From Macrosoma leucophasiata (taxonomy: Eukaryota > Arthropoda > Insecta > Lepidoptera > Hedylidae): a stretch of 64,000 bases of DNA. The notes under the pieces were generated by a model, which made no database searches, was not told where the DNA came from, and saw nothing but the letters and a program-made list of their open reading frames with translations. The position numbers were made by a program, and so were the translations under genes. Of this stretch, positions 11,229-21,192 are shown one piece after another. Position 1 is the first letter of the stretch. Each line of letters begins with the position of its first letter. Location of the stretch: assembly GCA_036365455.1 (NCBI GenBank), contig JAWQUS010000008.1:16971501-17035500 (forward strand). The letters are read 5' to 3'.

Positions 11229-14200
11229 TTATAATTTATTAAACAGTTCGTCTAGTCGATAAAATGCGTTATTTAATAAATATTCTTTTAAATGTGTAAT
11301 AAACGTAGATATTTTTACTTCATTTTTTATTTGGTTTGGTATGCTATTGTATATTTGTATCGCCATTGAGTGGGGACCGTTTCTGTACATATTAAGGGTG
11401 GTGGGAGGGAGTTTTAGTTTGTTTAAGTTTCTATTATTGCGTTTTATTATTTTGATAGGGGAGAAGAGTTCAATATGTTTCTTGACGAATTTGCAACATT
11501 CAAGGATGTATAGTGAAGGTAAAGTTAAAATTTTATGTTGAATGAAATAAGATTTACAGGAATCAGTCTGTTTAATATTTACCAGTATTCTGATACATTT
11601 CTTTTGTAATATAAATATGTCTTGTGTCAGAGTACTGTTACCCCACAATATAATGCCGTAAGAGAGTCGTGAATGTATGTGTGCATAATAAGCTGTTAGA
11701 GCAGTGTTAAAGTCTGTTGTTCTCTTGAGTTGAGATAAAGCATAAATAAGGGATGAAAGTTGTTTGGTAAGTTTATGGATGTGTGATTTCCAGTTTAAGC
11801 TGCTGTCAATATTTATTCCTAAAAGGGTTACGGAGTTTTCAGTAGGTATTTGGATATCTTTATATGAATAATTTATGTTCAGAGTTCGTTTTTGATAAGG
11901 TTTAAATTCTATGATTAATGTTTTTTTATAATTTAATTTAAGGTTATGTGTATTTAGCCAGCTCTGGATGTTATCTAAAGTGGAATCAAGATTTGTCTTT
12001 AATTCGGTGACGTTGGTGCACTGTAAAAGTATGGATATATCATCAGCAAATACAGTGCAATGTTCTGAAATCTGTTTCGGCAAGTCGTTGATATATACCA
12101 AAAATAGAATGCAGCCGATGACTGTGCCTTGTGGGATTGAATTATTTATTTTAATTTTTTCAGATCGTATATTTTGAATTAAACCTGAGTCGAAATTTAT
12201 ATTTTCTATTTCTGTGTATTGATACCGATTGGAAAGGTAAGAGGAAAGCCACTTGTGAGTTATGCCTCTTATTCCATTGGCGTAAAGTTTTTTTAAAAGA
12301 ATATTGTACTGTACTCGTTCGTATGCTTTGCTCATGTCGAGCAGCAGTCCTACTGCATATTTTTTATTATTTAATATGTCTAAAATTTGTTGGGTGTATT
12401 TGTATACAGCAAGTATAGTGGAACGGTTTTTCCGAAAACCGTACTGATTTTCATCGAGTAGTTTAAATTTTTCTAGAAAAGAATAGAGTCTATTACACAT
12501 TGCCGTTTCAAATATTTTAGAACATGTTGGAAGAAGTGCAATGGGTCGGTAATTATTTGGGTCAGTTTTACATCCTTTTTTGTGTATTGGTCTTATTATG
12601 GATGTTTTCAGCGAATCGGGATATGTGCCTTCTAAGAATGATTGATTTATCATCATGGTGTATGGGATTTTAAGAATTACTGTACATTTTTTAATTAATA
12701 TTGGGGGAATTTCGTCTATACCATAGCTACATTTATTTTTTAGATTTTTCAGAATACGTTCTACTTCCGAACAATCTACTGGCTCAAGAAACATAGTATT
12801 TTCTACTTGTGTAGGTTTTAATGTTAAATCGATTTGAGGGTTTTGGTAGTTTTTATCTTCATATCCTACTTGGGCAAAAAATAAATTTAATGTATTTGCA
12901 ATGTTATTAGGGTTTTTTTCATAAGTATTATTTATTTTTAATGCAATATTTTGTTTATTTACGTATTTTTTGTAGTTATTTAGTTCATTATTAATAATAT
13001 GCCACATTGTTTTCATTTTGTTACTGGAATATTTGAATTTTCTTCTATTGTTAAGTTTTTTTGCTGTATGTACCGCTTTTTTAAGGTATTTTTCGTATAA
13101 TTTATAATGAGAGTGTAAAATTGTATTGTTTGTAGTGGCTATGAATATTCTTTCTAATCGTTTGGTTTTACAAGACTTTTTAATACCTTTGGTTAGCCAG
13201 CTTAATTTATTTTTAGGAGACATTTTTATGGTTTGTTTTGGGATGTATCTATCAAGGATTAACTGTAGAGTTTGGAGGAATGAGTTATAGTTTTCGTTTG
13301 TATTTTGGGTTGGTTTTATAATCCTTTGCCAGTTTATATTTAGTAGCGCGGTTTTGAAATTAGTCATATTTTTTTCAGTAAATATTCTCTTTACCATAAG
13401 TAAGTGTTTTGGTTTGGTATTATTTAATTTCATTTTTAATGACACGCCTTTATGATCGGAGAAGCCGTATTCTTCGGTCGATGTTTCCAGATATATATCG
13501 TTAAAATTGGTATAAATTAGATCTAAACACGTTGCTGTAGTTGCCGTGATACGAGTTGGTTCTTTAATTTTTTGTCTGAAATTCGATTGAAGCATTAGGT
13601 TTGTAATTTGTCTCTTTTGATTATTATTTGTTAAATAATTTATGTTAAAATCTCCCCCTATGACAATGGATTTGCTTTTATCTTTTTTCTCTAAAAGTTT
13701 TAAAAGTTTATCAAGTTGTGCGAAGAATAATTCGTTATCTCTACTACTATTTGGCCAGTATAGCACGATTACTAGCATATTAATCTTGTGTAGCTCTATT
13801 CCACAAATTTCAAAAACCGTTTCTATAGATAAATTATTTATGTCATCACGTTGTGTATATTCTATATGATTTTTAATAATTATACATACTCCTCCGCCTT
13901 CTTGGTTTTGTCTACAATAATGAGTTGCTATATGGCACCCCTTTATGTGTAGGTAGCGGAGCTTTTCGTTAGTTAACCAGCTTTCAGAAACACATATCAT
14001 TTCGGTCTCAGGTTTTTCTTCTAATAGTGCTTGTAATAGGTGTGATTTAGGTAGGATGCTTCGGATGTTCTGAAATATGATATTAAAAGTTCCGAAAGCT
14101 ATGTTGGGTTTGGTTTTGTTCCGGTCCTGTAGGTGTGCCAGATTTACTATTGTGGTATGTCTCTGTATTGACGTTTCGGTTGAGAGTATGGGAGTTGTTG

Positions 14201-14234
14201 TGTTTTTCTCTACTTGGCTGGTATTCTCTTCCAT
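11229..14234 (-). CDS. LINE ORF2: AP endonuclease and reverse transcriptase
   Basis: A 1001-residue protein that nicks target DNA and copies the element RNA at the nick (target-primed reverse transcription). The N-terminal domain is an APE-type endonuclease: FQNIRS near residue 54, the catalytic Glu in SESWL (E84), GGDFNIN at 193-199 and FSDHKG at 258-263. The reverse transcriptase occupies roughly 500-800: NYRPIALLP, LLLDMSKAYERV with the first catalytic Asp, IPQGTVIG, and FADD at 729-732. A thumb and a C-terminal region follow, as in CR1/Jockey-type LINEs, whose ORF2 is usually 900-1000 residues; no carboxy-terminal nuclease domain is visible. The ATG lies inside ORF1, and the frames overlap by 152 nt. 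No stop codon or obvious loss of a catalytic residue is seen, so the protein could be active. Confidence 0.92.
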   Translation of the reverse strand: MEENTSQVEKNTTTPILSTETSIQRHTTIVNLAHLQDRNKTKPNIAFGTFNIIFQNIRSILPKSHLLQALLEEKPETEMICVSESWLTNEKLRYLHIKGCHIATHYCRQNQEGGGVCIIIKNHIEYTQRDDINNLSIETVFEICGIELHKINMLVIVLYWPNSSRDNELFFAQLDKLLKLLEKKDKSKSIVIGGDFNINYLTNNNQKRQITNLMLQSNFRQKIKEPTRITATTATCLDLIYTNFNDIYLETSTEEYGFSDHKGVSLKMKLNNTKPKHLLMVKRIFTEKNMTNFKTALLNINWQRIIKPTQNTNENYNSFLQTLQLILDRYIPKQTIKMSPKNKLSWLTKGIKKSCKTKRLERIFIATTNNTILHSHYKLYEKYLKKAVHTAKKLNNRRKFKYSSNKMKTMWHIINNELNNYKKYVNKQNIALKINNTYEKNPNNIANTLNLFFAQVGYEDKNYQNPQIDLTLKPTQVENTMFLEPVDCSEVERILKNLKNKCSYGIDEIPPILIKKCTVILKIPYTMMINQSFLEGTYPDSLKTSIIRPIHKKGCKTDPNNYRPIALLPTCSKIFETAMCNRLYSFLEKFKLLDENQYGFRKNRSTILAVYKYTQQILDILNNKKYAVGLLLDMSKAYERVQYNILLKKLYANGIRGITHKWLSSYLSNRYQYTEIENINFDSGLIQNIRSEKIKINNSIPQGTVIGCILFLVYINDLPKQISEHCTVFADDISILLQCTNVTELKTNLDSTLDNIQSWLNTHNLKLNYKKTLIIEFKPYQKRTLNINYSYKDIQIPTENSVTLLGINIDSSLNWKSHIHKLTKQLSSLIYALSQLKRTTDFNTALTAYYAHIHSRLSYGIILWGNSTLTQDIFILQKKCIRILVNIKQTDSCKSYFIQHKILTLPSLYILECCKFVKKHIELFSPIKIIKRNNRNLNKLKLPPTTLNMYRNGPHSMAIQIYNSIPNQIKNEVKISTFITHLKEYLLNNAFYRLDELFNKL

Positions 14235-15279
14235 TTATAATGAGTTTGTTATTTATAATTCTTGCATTCTTGCCCTGGCGTCTGGCTTCTATCATAATTT
14301 CTGTCAGTTCTCTCCTGATTTTAAGGGATTCTTCTCCTAATACTTCTGATACAGCTAAGCCGGTGTTCTTGAATAGTATTTTGTTTTGCAGTATCTGTCG
14401 AGTCAGATTTTTGCTCAGTAGCTCAATCTGCAAGGGTCTTCTATAACCTTTTTTTCCTAATCTTTTAAGGTCTTCAACGTATCCTCGTATGTCAATGTTT
14501 AATATATTTCTCATGGCAAAAACTACCCTTTCATACAAGTCTTGTAAATTTTCTTCTCCATGTTCTTCTAATCCGTAAACAATTATTGACTTCTGGTGAT
14601 CTTCATTTATGTGCTTTTTTTCAGAGGGTTGAGTACAATTTTTGGTAATATTAGATATTGATTTCTGAATATTCTGGATTTCTTCGTGTAATCGAAAGTT
14701 CTCTGCGTTTAAATGTAGGATTTTTTCGTGGAAGTCTTTCATGTCTTTTGTCTGTTTTTCCTGTTTAATGGCTAGTCCAGCTGTAGTGTTTAGTAGCTCT
14801 TGTTTCAAATTAGCTATTTGTGATGAAGTTATTGTGGTTACGGCGGTGGTTAGTTCCGCGAGCAGAGTTGATTTAATATTATTCAGTTTTCTGTCTAAAA
14901 GTTCTTCTATTTGGTTAATAATTGTGTCTGAGTGCGTTTGTGAGGATTCGTTTATTTTTGTTCTTGTGTTGTTTAATGTGTCGCCTAATATGGTCGTTTG
15001 GCTATAGTCCAGTTCATCAATTGACATATCTGGGTTTTCTGGAAATTGCTTTTGCTTTTGTGAGCTCGCGCGAGCAGGTGTGTTATCATTTCTTATCACG
15101 CGGCGTGTTATATTTGTGCAGTCCAGACATATCCAGTTTCGATCCAAATCATGTTTCTTGGACATGAAAACTGTCTTTTGTATATTTACACACGTAAAAT
15201 GAAAGTTTCTTAGGCACTTTGTACATGCTATCAATTGTGCAATGGTGATATGCGTGTTACATTTGTCGCAATCTCTCAT
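14083..15279 (-). CDS. LINE ORF1: PHD-like finger, coiled coil, RRM-like domain
   Basis: A 398-residue protein expected to bind the element RNA and act as a chaperone in the ribonucleoprotein. Residues 4-54 form a C4HC3 PHD-like zinc finger (C4, C7, C19, C22, H27, C30, C51, C54). Residues about 90-220 are rich in Leu, Lys, Glu and Gln, as in a coiled coil. From about 230 to 365 the sequence resembles the L1-ORF1-like RRM and C-terminal domain: SIIVYGLEEHGEEN, RRPLQIELLSK, then RRQGKNARIINNKLIING. The ATG at 15279 gives the zinc finger directly at the N terminus. The stop at 14083 lies inside ORF2. PHD-like fingers occur in ORF1 of some insect LINEs of the CR1 group; their partner is not known from this sequence. 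Confidence 0.85.
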   Translation of the reverse strand: MRDCDKCNTHITIAQLIACTKCLRNFHFTCVNIQKTVFMSKKHDLDRNWICLDCTNITRRVIRNDNTPARASSQKQKQFPENPDMSIDELDYSQTTILGDTLNNTRTKINESSQTHSDTIINQIEELLDRKLNNIKSTLLAELTTAVTTITSSQIANLKQELLNTTAGLAIKQEKQTKDMKDFHEKILHLNAENFRLHEEIQNIQKSISNITKNCTQPSEKKHINEDHQKSIIVYGLEEHGEENLQDLYERVVFAMRNILNIDIRGYVEDLKRLGKKGYRRPLQIELLSKNLTRQILQNKILFKNTGLAVSEVLGEESLKIRRELTEIMIEARRQGKNARIINNKLIINGREYQPSREKHNNSHTLNRNVNTETYHNSKSGTPTGPEQNQTQHSFRNF

Positions 15280-15860
15280 TTTGTTCGGTTGTATTTAAAC
15301 TGACTATGTATATGACTCACTACTCACAAGTCGTTTTGCCTAGTAATAGGTAGCCGCGTCGATCTGTGTGACACTATAGCGGACGGGGCGATAGGCGATC
15401 GTAGAAACTCGGGTGCAATCGGTGGTTGTCGTCGTTGTAATACAAAGCGTTGACGGGCGGCGCGATGTGAATCAGGCGCCCGCGGCATGCATCAGTCGGT
15501 TCGGGGGCGGTCGGGAGCTGTCGGCTGCGCGAACGCGGGCGGCGGCGATTCTCTGGGCGGGTGGCGAACAATAGCGACCGGTAGCAGCGGCTCGCTCAAG
15601 CGATGTGCGGGTTGTCGTAGGTCACGGATAAATAGCCGTTGTTGTAACTTTTTAAAACGATTTTAGTTGTATTTCAAAAACTGTTTTATGTATTAAGGTG
15701 GAATTTTCACTAACTGTTGGACTTTTTCACTCTCTTTAAAATGATATATAGCACTATTTGAGATAATCACTTTTAACTGTCATAAACTTAATAAAACGTT
15801 AGAGCGTGGAGCAATAGATCCGTCTTGTACGGGCGCTTGACGCGAACTCCCGAGTAAGTA
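15280..15860 (-). promoter_or_regulatory. GC-rich 5' leader of the LINE (probable internal promoter)
   Basis: Between about 15350 and 15620 the DNA becomes strongly GC- and CpG-rich, unlike anything nearby, directly upstream of ORF1. LINEs carry an internal promoter in this position. No specific promoter motif is claimed. Confidence 0.45.
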
Positions 15861-16637
15861 CCTACCTATTTAAAAAAAAAATATTAGGGTCTGTTACCTA
15901 CTAGTATCTTATCATAAGCATTGTCAGGTAGTCCCGAGTTCGATCCAGGAGGAGGAAAGATACGGTTTTCCTTATTCCAGTTTAGAAGATCATCAGAGTC
16001 ATACATTATCGTTTCTGTAGTTATACCCAGAGTGCGAAAAAATACCCATTTAATGTCAAAATGACAAATTGTGGCTCTGTGGATCAACAATAAAAGAAAC
16101 ATTAAGGACCTGCCCTATCTACAAGAAACGGGCATACCTGCTGTCATTTCCGTAACATACGGCCGTCTGGTGTAGTGCTGTACCTTGTTAATTTCGTTGT
16201 TATCGGTACACGATATTCTATGTAAGTCCTTCGAAATAGGTAAAAGGAGGGGAGGGGGTAATTATTATCTATTATACTAGAGAAAAATAAAAGCTATCAC
16301 TATATCAATAATAGAACATAATGAAACAAAATATAATAATGCATTAGATAACAACAAATTTACATTTTAATAACAATTATTCCATAAAACATTATAAAAA
16401 ACATGTCTGTACTTAAATAAAATAAATATTAAGCCTAACAGTCATATTACATATTATTATTATTATAAACTACATAATTACATATGCCAGGAGTGGGAAC
16501 GACATACACTACACTGAGACCTCTGGTTTGTGTGTAGATTTTCTATAGACTTTCTTCTATAGATATTTGATGTGGATAGACACATACCTTCAGCTTGCCT
16601 TACTCCTTTAGGAAATGCAAAAGTACAGTAAAACCAG
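15861..16637. other. No recognised feature
   Basis: AT-rich. A short stretch at about 15930 (cccgagttcgatccaggagg) resembles a B box, but no matching A box was found. Confidence 0.45.
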
Positions 16638-17000
16638 TGCCGGATTAGCCGTTAAGCAAAAGCAATTGCTTAGAGCATCTCATCATGGGGACACCAAACA
16701 TAGGGAGAAAACTTGGATAAGGGGGAGTAGATTACTTAGGGCATCAAAAAGTCTTAATCTAGCACTGTGAAAACATGAGACGAAGAGGTAGACAGAGATG
16801 ATTTTACGTGAAGATCTATTATTCTTAAGTAAACTAGCTAAGGCAGGGCCGGTCGATGAATGGTCGACACTTGCCCGCGACGCCACCGTGGTCACTGGAG
16901 GCCGCTGCTGTCGAGACGACCGCAACTTGCGAGACGTCACGACGTCACCGAGCCACAGCGACGGCAGCAGAGGCAGGTATGCACGCCAGAAGGGAGTACA
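16638..17000. repeat. Probable repeat fragment with GC-rich block
   Basis: Begins with agtgccggattagccgtt, a motif that looks like the edge of a DNA-transposon remnant, and runs into a GC-rich block (16840-16990) containing gccaccgtggtcactgg. No ORF resembles a known protein. Confidence 0.35.
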
Positions 17001-17009
17001 AGGAGGGGC

Positions 17010-17252
17010 AAAAAAAAAAAAAATCGACATTAAAAAAAAATAAAAAATAAATAAAAAAAAAATAAAAAAAAGGGGAAAAAAAACATAATAAAAAAAAACA
17101 AAACGGGGAAAAAAAAGGAGGAAAAAAAAAAAAAATAAAAAATAAATAAAAAAAAAATAAAAAAAAGGGGAAAAAAAAAATTCTAAAAAAAAAATATTAT
17201 AAAAAAAATATTATAAAAAAAAAAATATTATAAAAAAAAAAAAATAATAAAG
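17010..17252. repeat. A-rich low-complexity tract with internal duplication
   Basis: About 240 bp almost entirely of A runs broken by T and by GGGG clusters. The block of A runs, a taaataaa spacer and then aagggg occurs twice (about 17030-17080 and about 17130-17180), so part of it is a tandem duplication. It ends in repeated tattataaaaa units. Confidence 0.85.
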
Positions 17253-17450
17253 CTCCCACCCGTCTCTCGACTGACGATGCGTGCCTCCTCCACCGAAGCC
17301 CTTGAATCCCAGGGCACCCAACGCCGACCTGCATGGCAGGCCAGAAGAAGCCGCAGCAGAGGGGGCCAGCCCCGGTGCTACATCCGCGCCGCGCGCTTCG
17401 CGCGCGCGACGATCAACTGACTGAGCTAAGGTACCTAGATAAAATTATTT
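17253..17450. repeat. GC-rich block, possible LINE or SINE fragment
   Basis: Sharp change to GC-rich sequence after the A-rich tract. It includes a near-palindrome, gccgcgcgcttcgcgcgcgc, at about 17390-17410. Class unknown; compositionally foreign to its flanks. Confidence 0.4.
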
Positions 17451-17518
17451 CAGAACCAAATAGTTATTTAACAAATAATTACTATTCACGAAATCTGTAT
17501 TCAAAATTATAACATACA

Positions 17519-17575
17519 TAAAAAAAAAGATCCGGACGAATTGAGAACCTCCTCTTTTTTTGAAGTCGGTTAAAA
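17519..17575 (-). repeat. Repeat family M, terminal fragment
   Basis: agaacctcctctttttttg followed by aagtcggttaaaaatcac. The first part is the reverse complement of the start of the 33543 copy (aaaaaaggaggaggttctc). Confidence 0.55.
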
Positions 17576-18765
17576 ATCACAAAAGAAGAGATAATACGAT
17601 TTAATCTAGCCTTTGTGTGGATCTTCAAATTTTGAACTAATATTGAACCCATTTTATTTTCTATTCCTGTTCGACATAAGCGTTAACCGGTATGCCTCAT
17701 TTTGGTGAAAGATATGTCTCAATTTCAACATAAAGGATGAATTGAAACTATATTCTGAATATTTTTAGCCCGTCTGGCTTTCATTATTAAAATTAATACT
17801 GCTAAACTTTGTCAACACTTGAACAAAACAATCAACTTTGAATATTAATTTCAAAGTTTTGGAGGAGGTAAGGAATGCTTTGTAGAACAAATTCTGAGTT
17901 TAAAAACTTAAAAGAGTATTAGAATTACATTTCAATGTCTATGATAAAATTATGGTAAACCTCAAAGTAATGTTTGTGGTGACTTGCCCACACTGCTATC
18001 TGTTTGTCTATTAATGCAGTAAGAGAACTATCTCTTCTACATCTCTATATTTCTCTACTATACTAATAAGAATAGGAGAAAAAAAAATTGAGATCTTTTG
18101 AAACACTTAGTGCTACTTTCATTATGAGATAAGTTTAATTATTTCTTAATATCCATATATTGTGAATACGATAAAAGGTGTACCTAATAAAGAGAGCGTT
18201 TATATGATAAAATTATTTTTAATACATATGTGTGTGTACACATATGTATAAAAGTTTCCAGACCGTCAACATTTGCCACCAGTTAAGTAGTTTGCTTTAA
18301 ATCAGAAGATGTCGCAAAAAGTAAATATTGAATGGAAATGATTTTACTTCTCCGGAGCGGAAATTTTACCAACCTTTGATAGGCAATTTATTTGTAAGAG
18401 TTTTCTCCGCGAACTAGGTAAGTAATGTCAGTTTATTCGAGGCACGTATGAAATCAAGTCTGCTCAAGTTTTAGAAGTATAGATTGCAGTAAGTTATGAT
18501 ACATAGTCAATTTATTGGAGTCGCAATATGCTCAGTACCATGAGTATCTGGTAAGTCTGTTTTGCTAATTTTAGAGTCATCCATACACACTTTTAGATTT
18601 TTGAAACTAGCATTGTTGAATTACCTACTTCGCAAACTTTCAGAGTGTAGTCTATCACTCGGTGGAAACGAATTTAGTGATATGCACTATTTCTACTTAT
18701 GTCTTATATCTAATCAATTATGAATAAAAATAATATAAAAATACAAAATATAAAATACTCATAAG
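17576..18765. other. No recognised feature
   Basis: AT-rich non-coding DNA upstream of the coding remnants at 18766. Confidence 0.45.
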
Positions 18766-19419
18766 AGCTTGTCCTCACACAAAAAACGTAAATGTGTATT
18801 TATTCTCGTAGTACTTTTATACTGGACCGCTTTTGTGCTTGTTAATTCTGAAACAAACTGTACGCGAGTACCTACAGAAGACACTGGATTGGAGGAACAT
18901 ATTGCTTTTACTTGTTTGCATGGTAGAGCAAGTGGGATTCACAGAATGCATTCAGATTTTAATTTGCATTGATACAAGTTCAACTATCTCTCCTTAGTAA
19001 AGTTGTGCCTTCTTACTTGGGAAGTTTACAAAGCATAATCATATTAGGAGTAAGTGAAGTAAAATTAGCGTTTGACTCGTTTGAGAAAGTTGGACTAATA
19101 ATAATCGGAATGAGGTCCGTAAATCTCGCCCTAAGACTAGAAAGTCTAGAAAGAAAAGAAAAATTAATGCTAACTTTAATTCATTTTGTCAAAAAATGGG
19201 TTTGCTTGTCCTAATACTATAAATCAAATTATGCCATGTAATTTACATCAAAGGCAAATAAGGACAAACTGTCAGCAGCTAATAATTATAGTAGCATACA
19301 GCTGGGCAATATACCTACTGACGGGGCCGAAGCACGACGCCTTCAACGCTTTGTATGTAGACGATGGCAGAATTCAGTGTATCGAGAGTATTTGTGAATA
19401 TAAGAACTTCGTGGTTTAA
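18766..19419 (+). pseudogene. Remnant of a secreted, possibly leucine-rich-repeat protein
   Basis: Three overlapping open stretches read in order: 18766-18972, 18963-19214 and 19186-19419. The first starts with a basic then hydrophobic signal-peptide-like segment (KRKCVFILVVLLYWTAFVLV) and continues with NCTRVPTEDTGLEEH and a Cys (FTCLHG). The second has an LRR-like rhythm (VPSYLGSLQSIIILGV, KLAFDSFEKVGLI, MRSVNLAL). The third is Cys-containing and ends in a stop at 19417-19419. Frame changes near 18969 and in the A6 run near 19190 look like single-base indels, but short introns cannot be excluded. No ATG opens the first segment. I recognise no family with confidence. Confidence 0.35.
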
Positions 19420-19955
19420 TACCCATCTATTTTAATAATCACTCAAAGTAATGGCAAGTCCTAAAACAAGTTCGAACCAAAAATATGTTATTCATGACCA
19501 TGATCGTCTTTGATTCACAATGTAAAGTTCTCTTTTCTGTAAAACGCACCTTATAAATGTGTATTTGTTTATGCTTAGTCTATTTATTTATATTTCGATT
19601 TATGTTCAAGGTTGTGTATGAAATGTAACTACGTATTGCAATATTTTAATATGTGCGATCAAAATTTTCAATCTACAAATCAATCCCCTTCTAAAAGTGT
19701 GATATCAGTTCTAAGAAATACAAAACGTTTTATTTCATTGTTGTTTCCAATTCAGTTACACTTCCTTCCTAAAACAAAGCAAACAGGGAATGGATGTAGG
19801 TATCATTATTTCATTCTTTGTTTGATGTTTCAGAGTGAACTATCATGTGTCTTATATTAAGTCCGATTGGTTGTGTAAGTATTTATTTATATTTAAAGTT
19901 TTATTTAATCTGTGAAGTAACCAATTTACAATTATATTAATTTAATCTTATTTCA

Positions 19956-20597
19956 GATAATATTTACATTTAGTTTAATTAACAATTACGAAAGTAAAAG
20001 TTTACCTACAAACAATGGATTCAATATAAAGCTAAACCCCATAACACCTAAAGAAGAGACAAGGAAAACAGTCGGTGCGCTATTTGCTATAAAATTCCTC
20101 AGGATTTACCTCCGGAATCCGCGGACGAGATTCTCTCGAGTGCATTATTTACACATTCTGTAGACTTGGGAACCGGATGTTCGAATCAAATAGCAAAAAT
20201 TATCTTTCCATCAAAACACTCACAAATAGAACCAAATTATAGAAAATCATTGGACAATTTAAGTTTTATTAACATCCCAATAATAAAAGAGCACATAGAA
20301 GATTATAACATTTTAGTAGCGTTGGCTCCACCCCATATAAAATTAACAAAAGGCGATGACAAACCTTTAGTTTTATATGTGATTTTTCCTAATGATAACA
20401 ATGGAGATATAGGAGCAATCCATATACCGACGGTGTATTTTGTGAATAAAGCAAAAGAAAATATCAGGAAAAAGTCAAAAGGAACCCCAGTGCTGATTAT
20501 TAATAACAATCGGACAGTCACCGGTCTGAAAAGCAAGGAAATATCTAAATTCGTCAAGTTTAGGAATAAATTAATAAATCATTTTTATAATAGGTGA
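19956..20597 (+). pseudogene. Unidentified coding exon or remnant, 181 codons open at the 3' end
   Basis: From 20052 to the stop at 20597 one frame is open for 181 codons, unlikely by chance in DNA this AT-rich. It contains no methionine, so it is not a free-standing gene; it is either a 3'-terminal exon or a fragment. Upstream, a second frame is open from a good splice-acceptor-like site (tttaatcttatttcag, ending 19955) to about 20160. The two frames read sensibly as one protein if a single base is lost in the A run near 20093 (ALFAIKF, then PQDLPPESADEILSS). Further motifs are DYNILVALAPPHIKL, LYVIFPNDNNGD and GTPVLIINNNRTVTG. No domain recognised. It lies on the same strand as, and 540 bp after, the secreted-protein remnant and may be its C-terminal half. 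Confidence 0.45.
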
Positions 20598-21000
20598 TAT
20601 GGCATTTGATCAACTAAATTCTTCGACTTCGTGAATGAATCATCTGAATAGTTAAGTTAACGTAGCATCTATATTTTTTTACATAAATTAATATAGTGAA
20701 ATGTTGTGTAGTGGCCATGTAAATTTGTCTATAAGCAGTTGTATTTTAGCAAGAGATATTTAGTGAAAAATCATACATTTTGGTATAATATAAAAATGTA
20801 CTAAAATCTCATTAAGTATTATTAAATTTATACCACAATGTCGTCAATATGTAACTAACAATGTGTTCGTAACAGGTACATACTCTTTTAATTTATACCT
20901 ACTAATTAGACTTGTTAAAATGTAACAAAAATGATTTTCCTTAATGAAAACGTTGTATGATCGATGGCACCAGTTGTATCAAAGTTGTTTCTGTTTTAAA
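20598..21000. other. Possible 3' flank of the 20-kb remnant
   Basis: AT-rich. No clear polyadenylation site can be chosen and nothing else is recognised. Confidence 0.4.
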
Positions 21001-21192
21001 TCTAATATATAAAATTCTCGTGTCACGGTGTTCGAACTTGAACTCCTCCGAAACGGCTGGACCGATTTTAACCAAATTTTGCATGCATATTCAGGAGGTC
21101 TGAGAATCGGCCAACATCTATTTTTCATAACATTTTTGGACATTTTTTTTTTTAATTTTATAGGGCGATACGAAGTTTGCCGGGACAGCTAG
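21001..21192 (+). mobile_element. Helitron-like repeat family H, copy 1
   Basis: Begins TCTAATATATAAAATTCTCG and ends gccgggacagCTAG; 5' TC and 3' CTAG fit Helitron-like insertions. The interior has ctccgaaacggctggaccga, shared with the copy at 49402. Non-autonomous. Confidence 0.65.

Larger units (their letters stand above)
10712..15860 (-). mobile_element. Full-length-looking non-LTR retrotransposon (CR1/Jockey-like)
   Basis: About 5.1 kb on the minus strand. In element order it has a GC-rich 5' leader (about 15860-15280), ORF1 (15279-14083), ORF2 (14234-11229), an AT-rich 3' UTR with a GC-rich stem (ccccgtagggg at about 10808-10818), and a 3' tail of repeated ATTGAA-type hexamers at 10713-10738. 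Hexamer tails, an APE-type endonuclease and an ORF1 with a PHD-like finger are known in CR1/Jockey-type LINEs; the exact clade is not settled here. Both ORFs are open over their whole length. I could not find a clear target-site duplication, and the 5' boundary is estimated from where the GC-rich leader ends. Confidence 0.85.

Noticed and set aside
17390..17412. Possible terminator or regulatory hairpin
   Set aside because: A GC palindrome in a repeat-like block; no transcript context to support a role.
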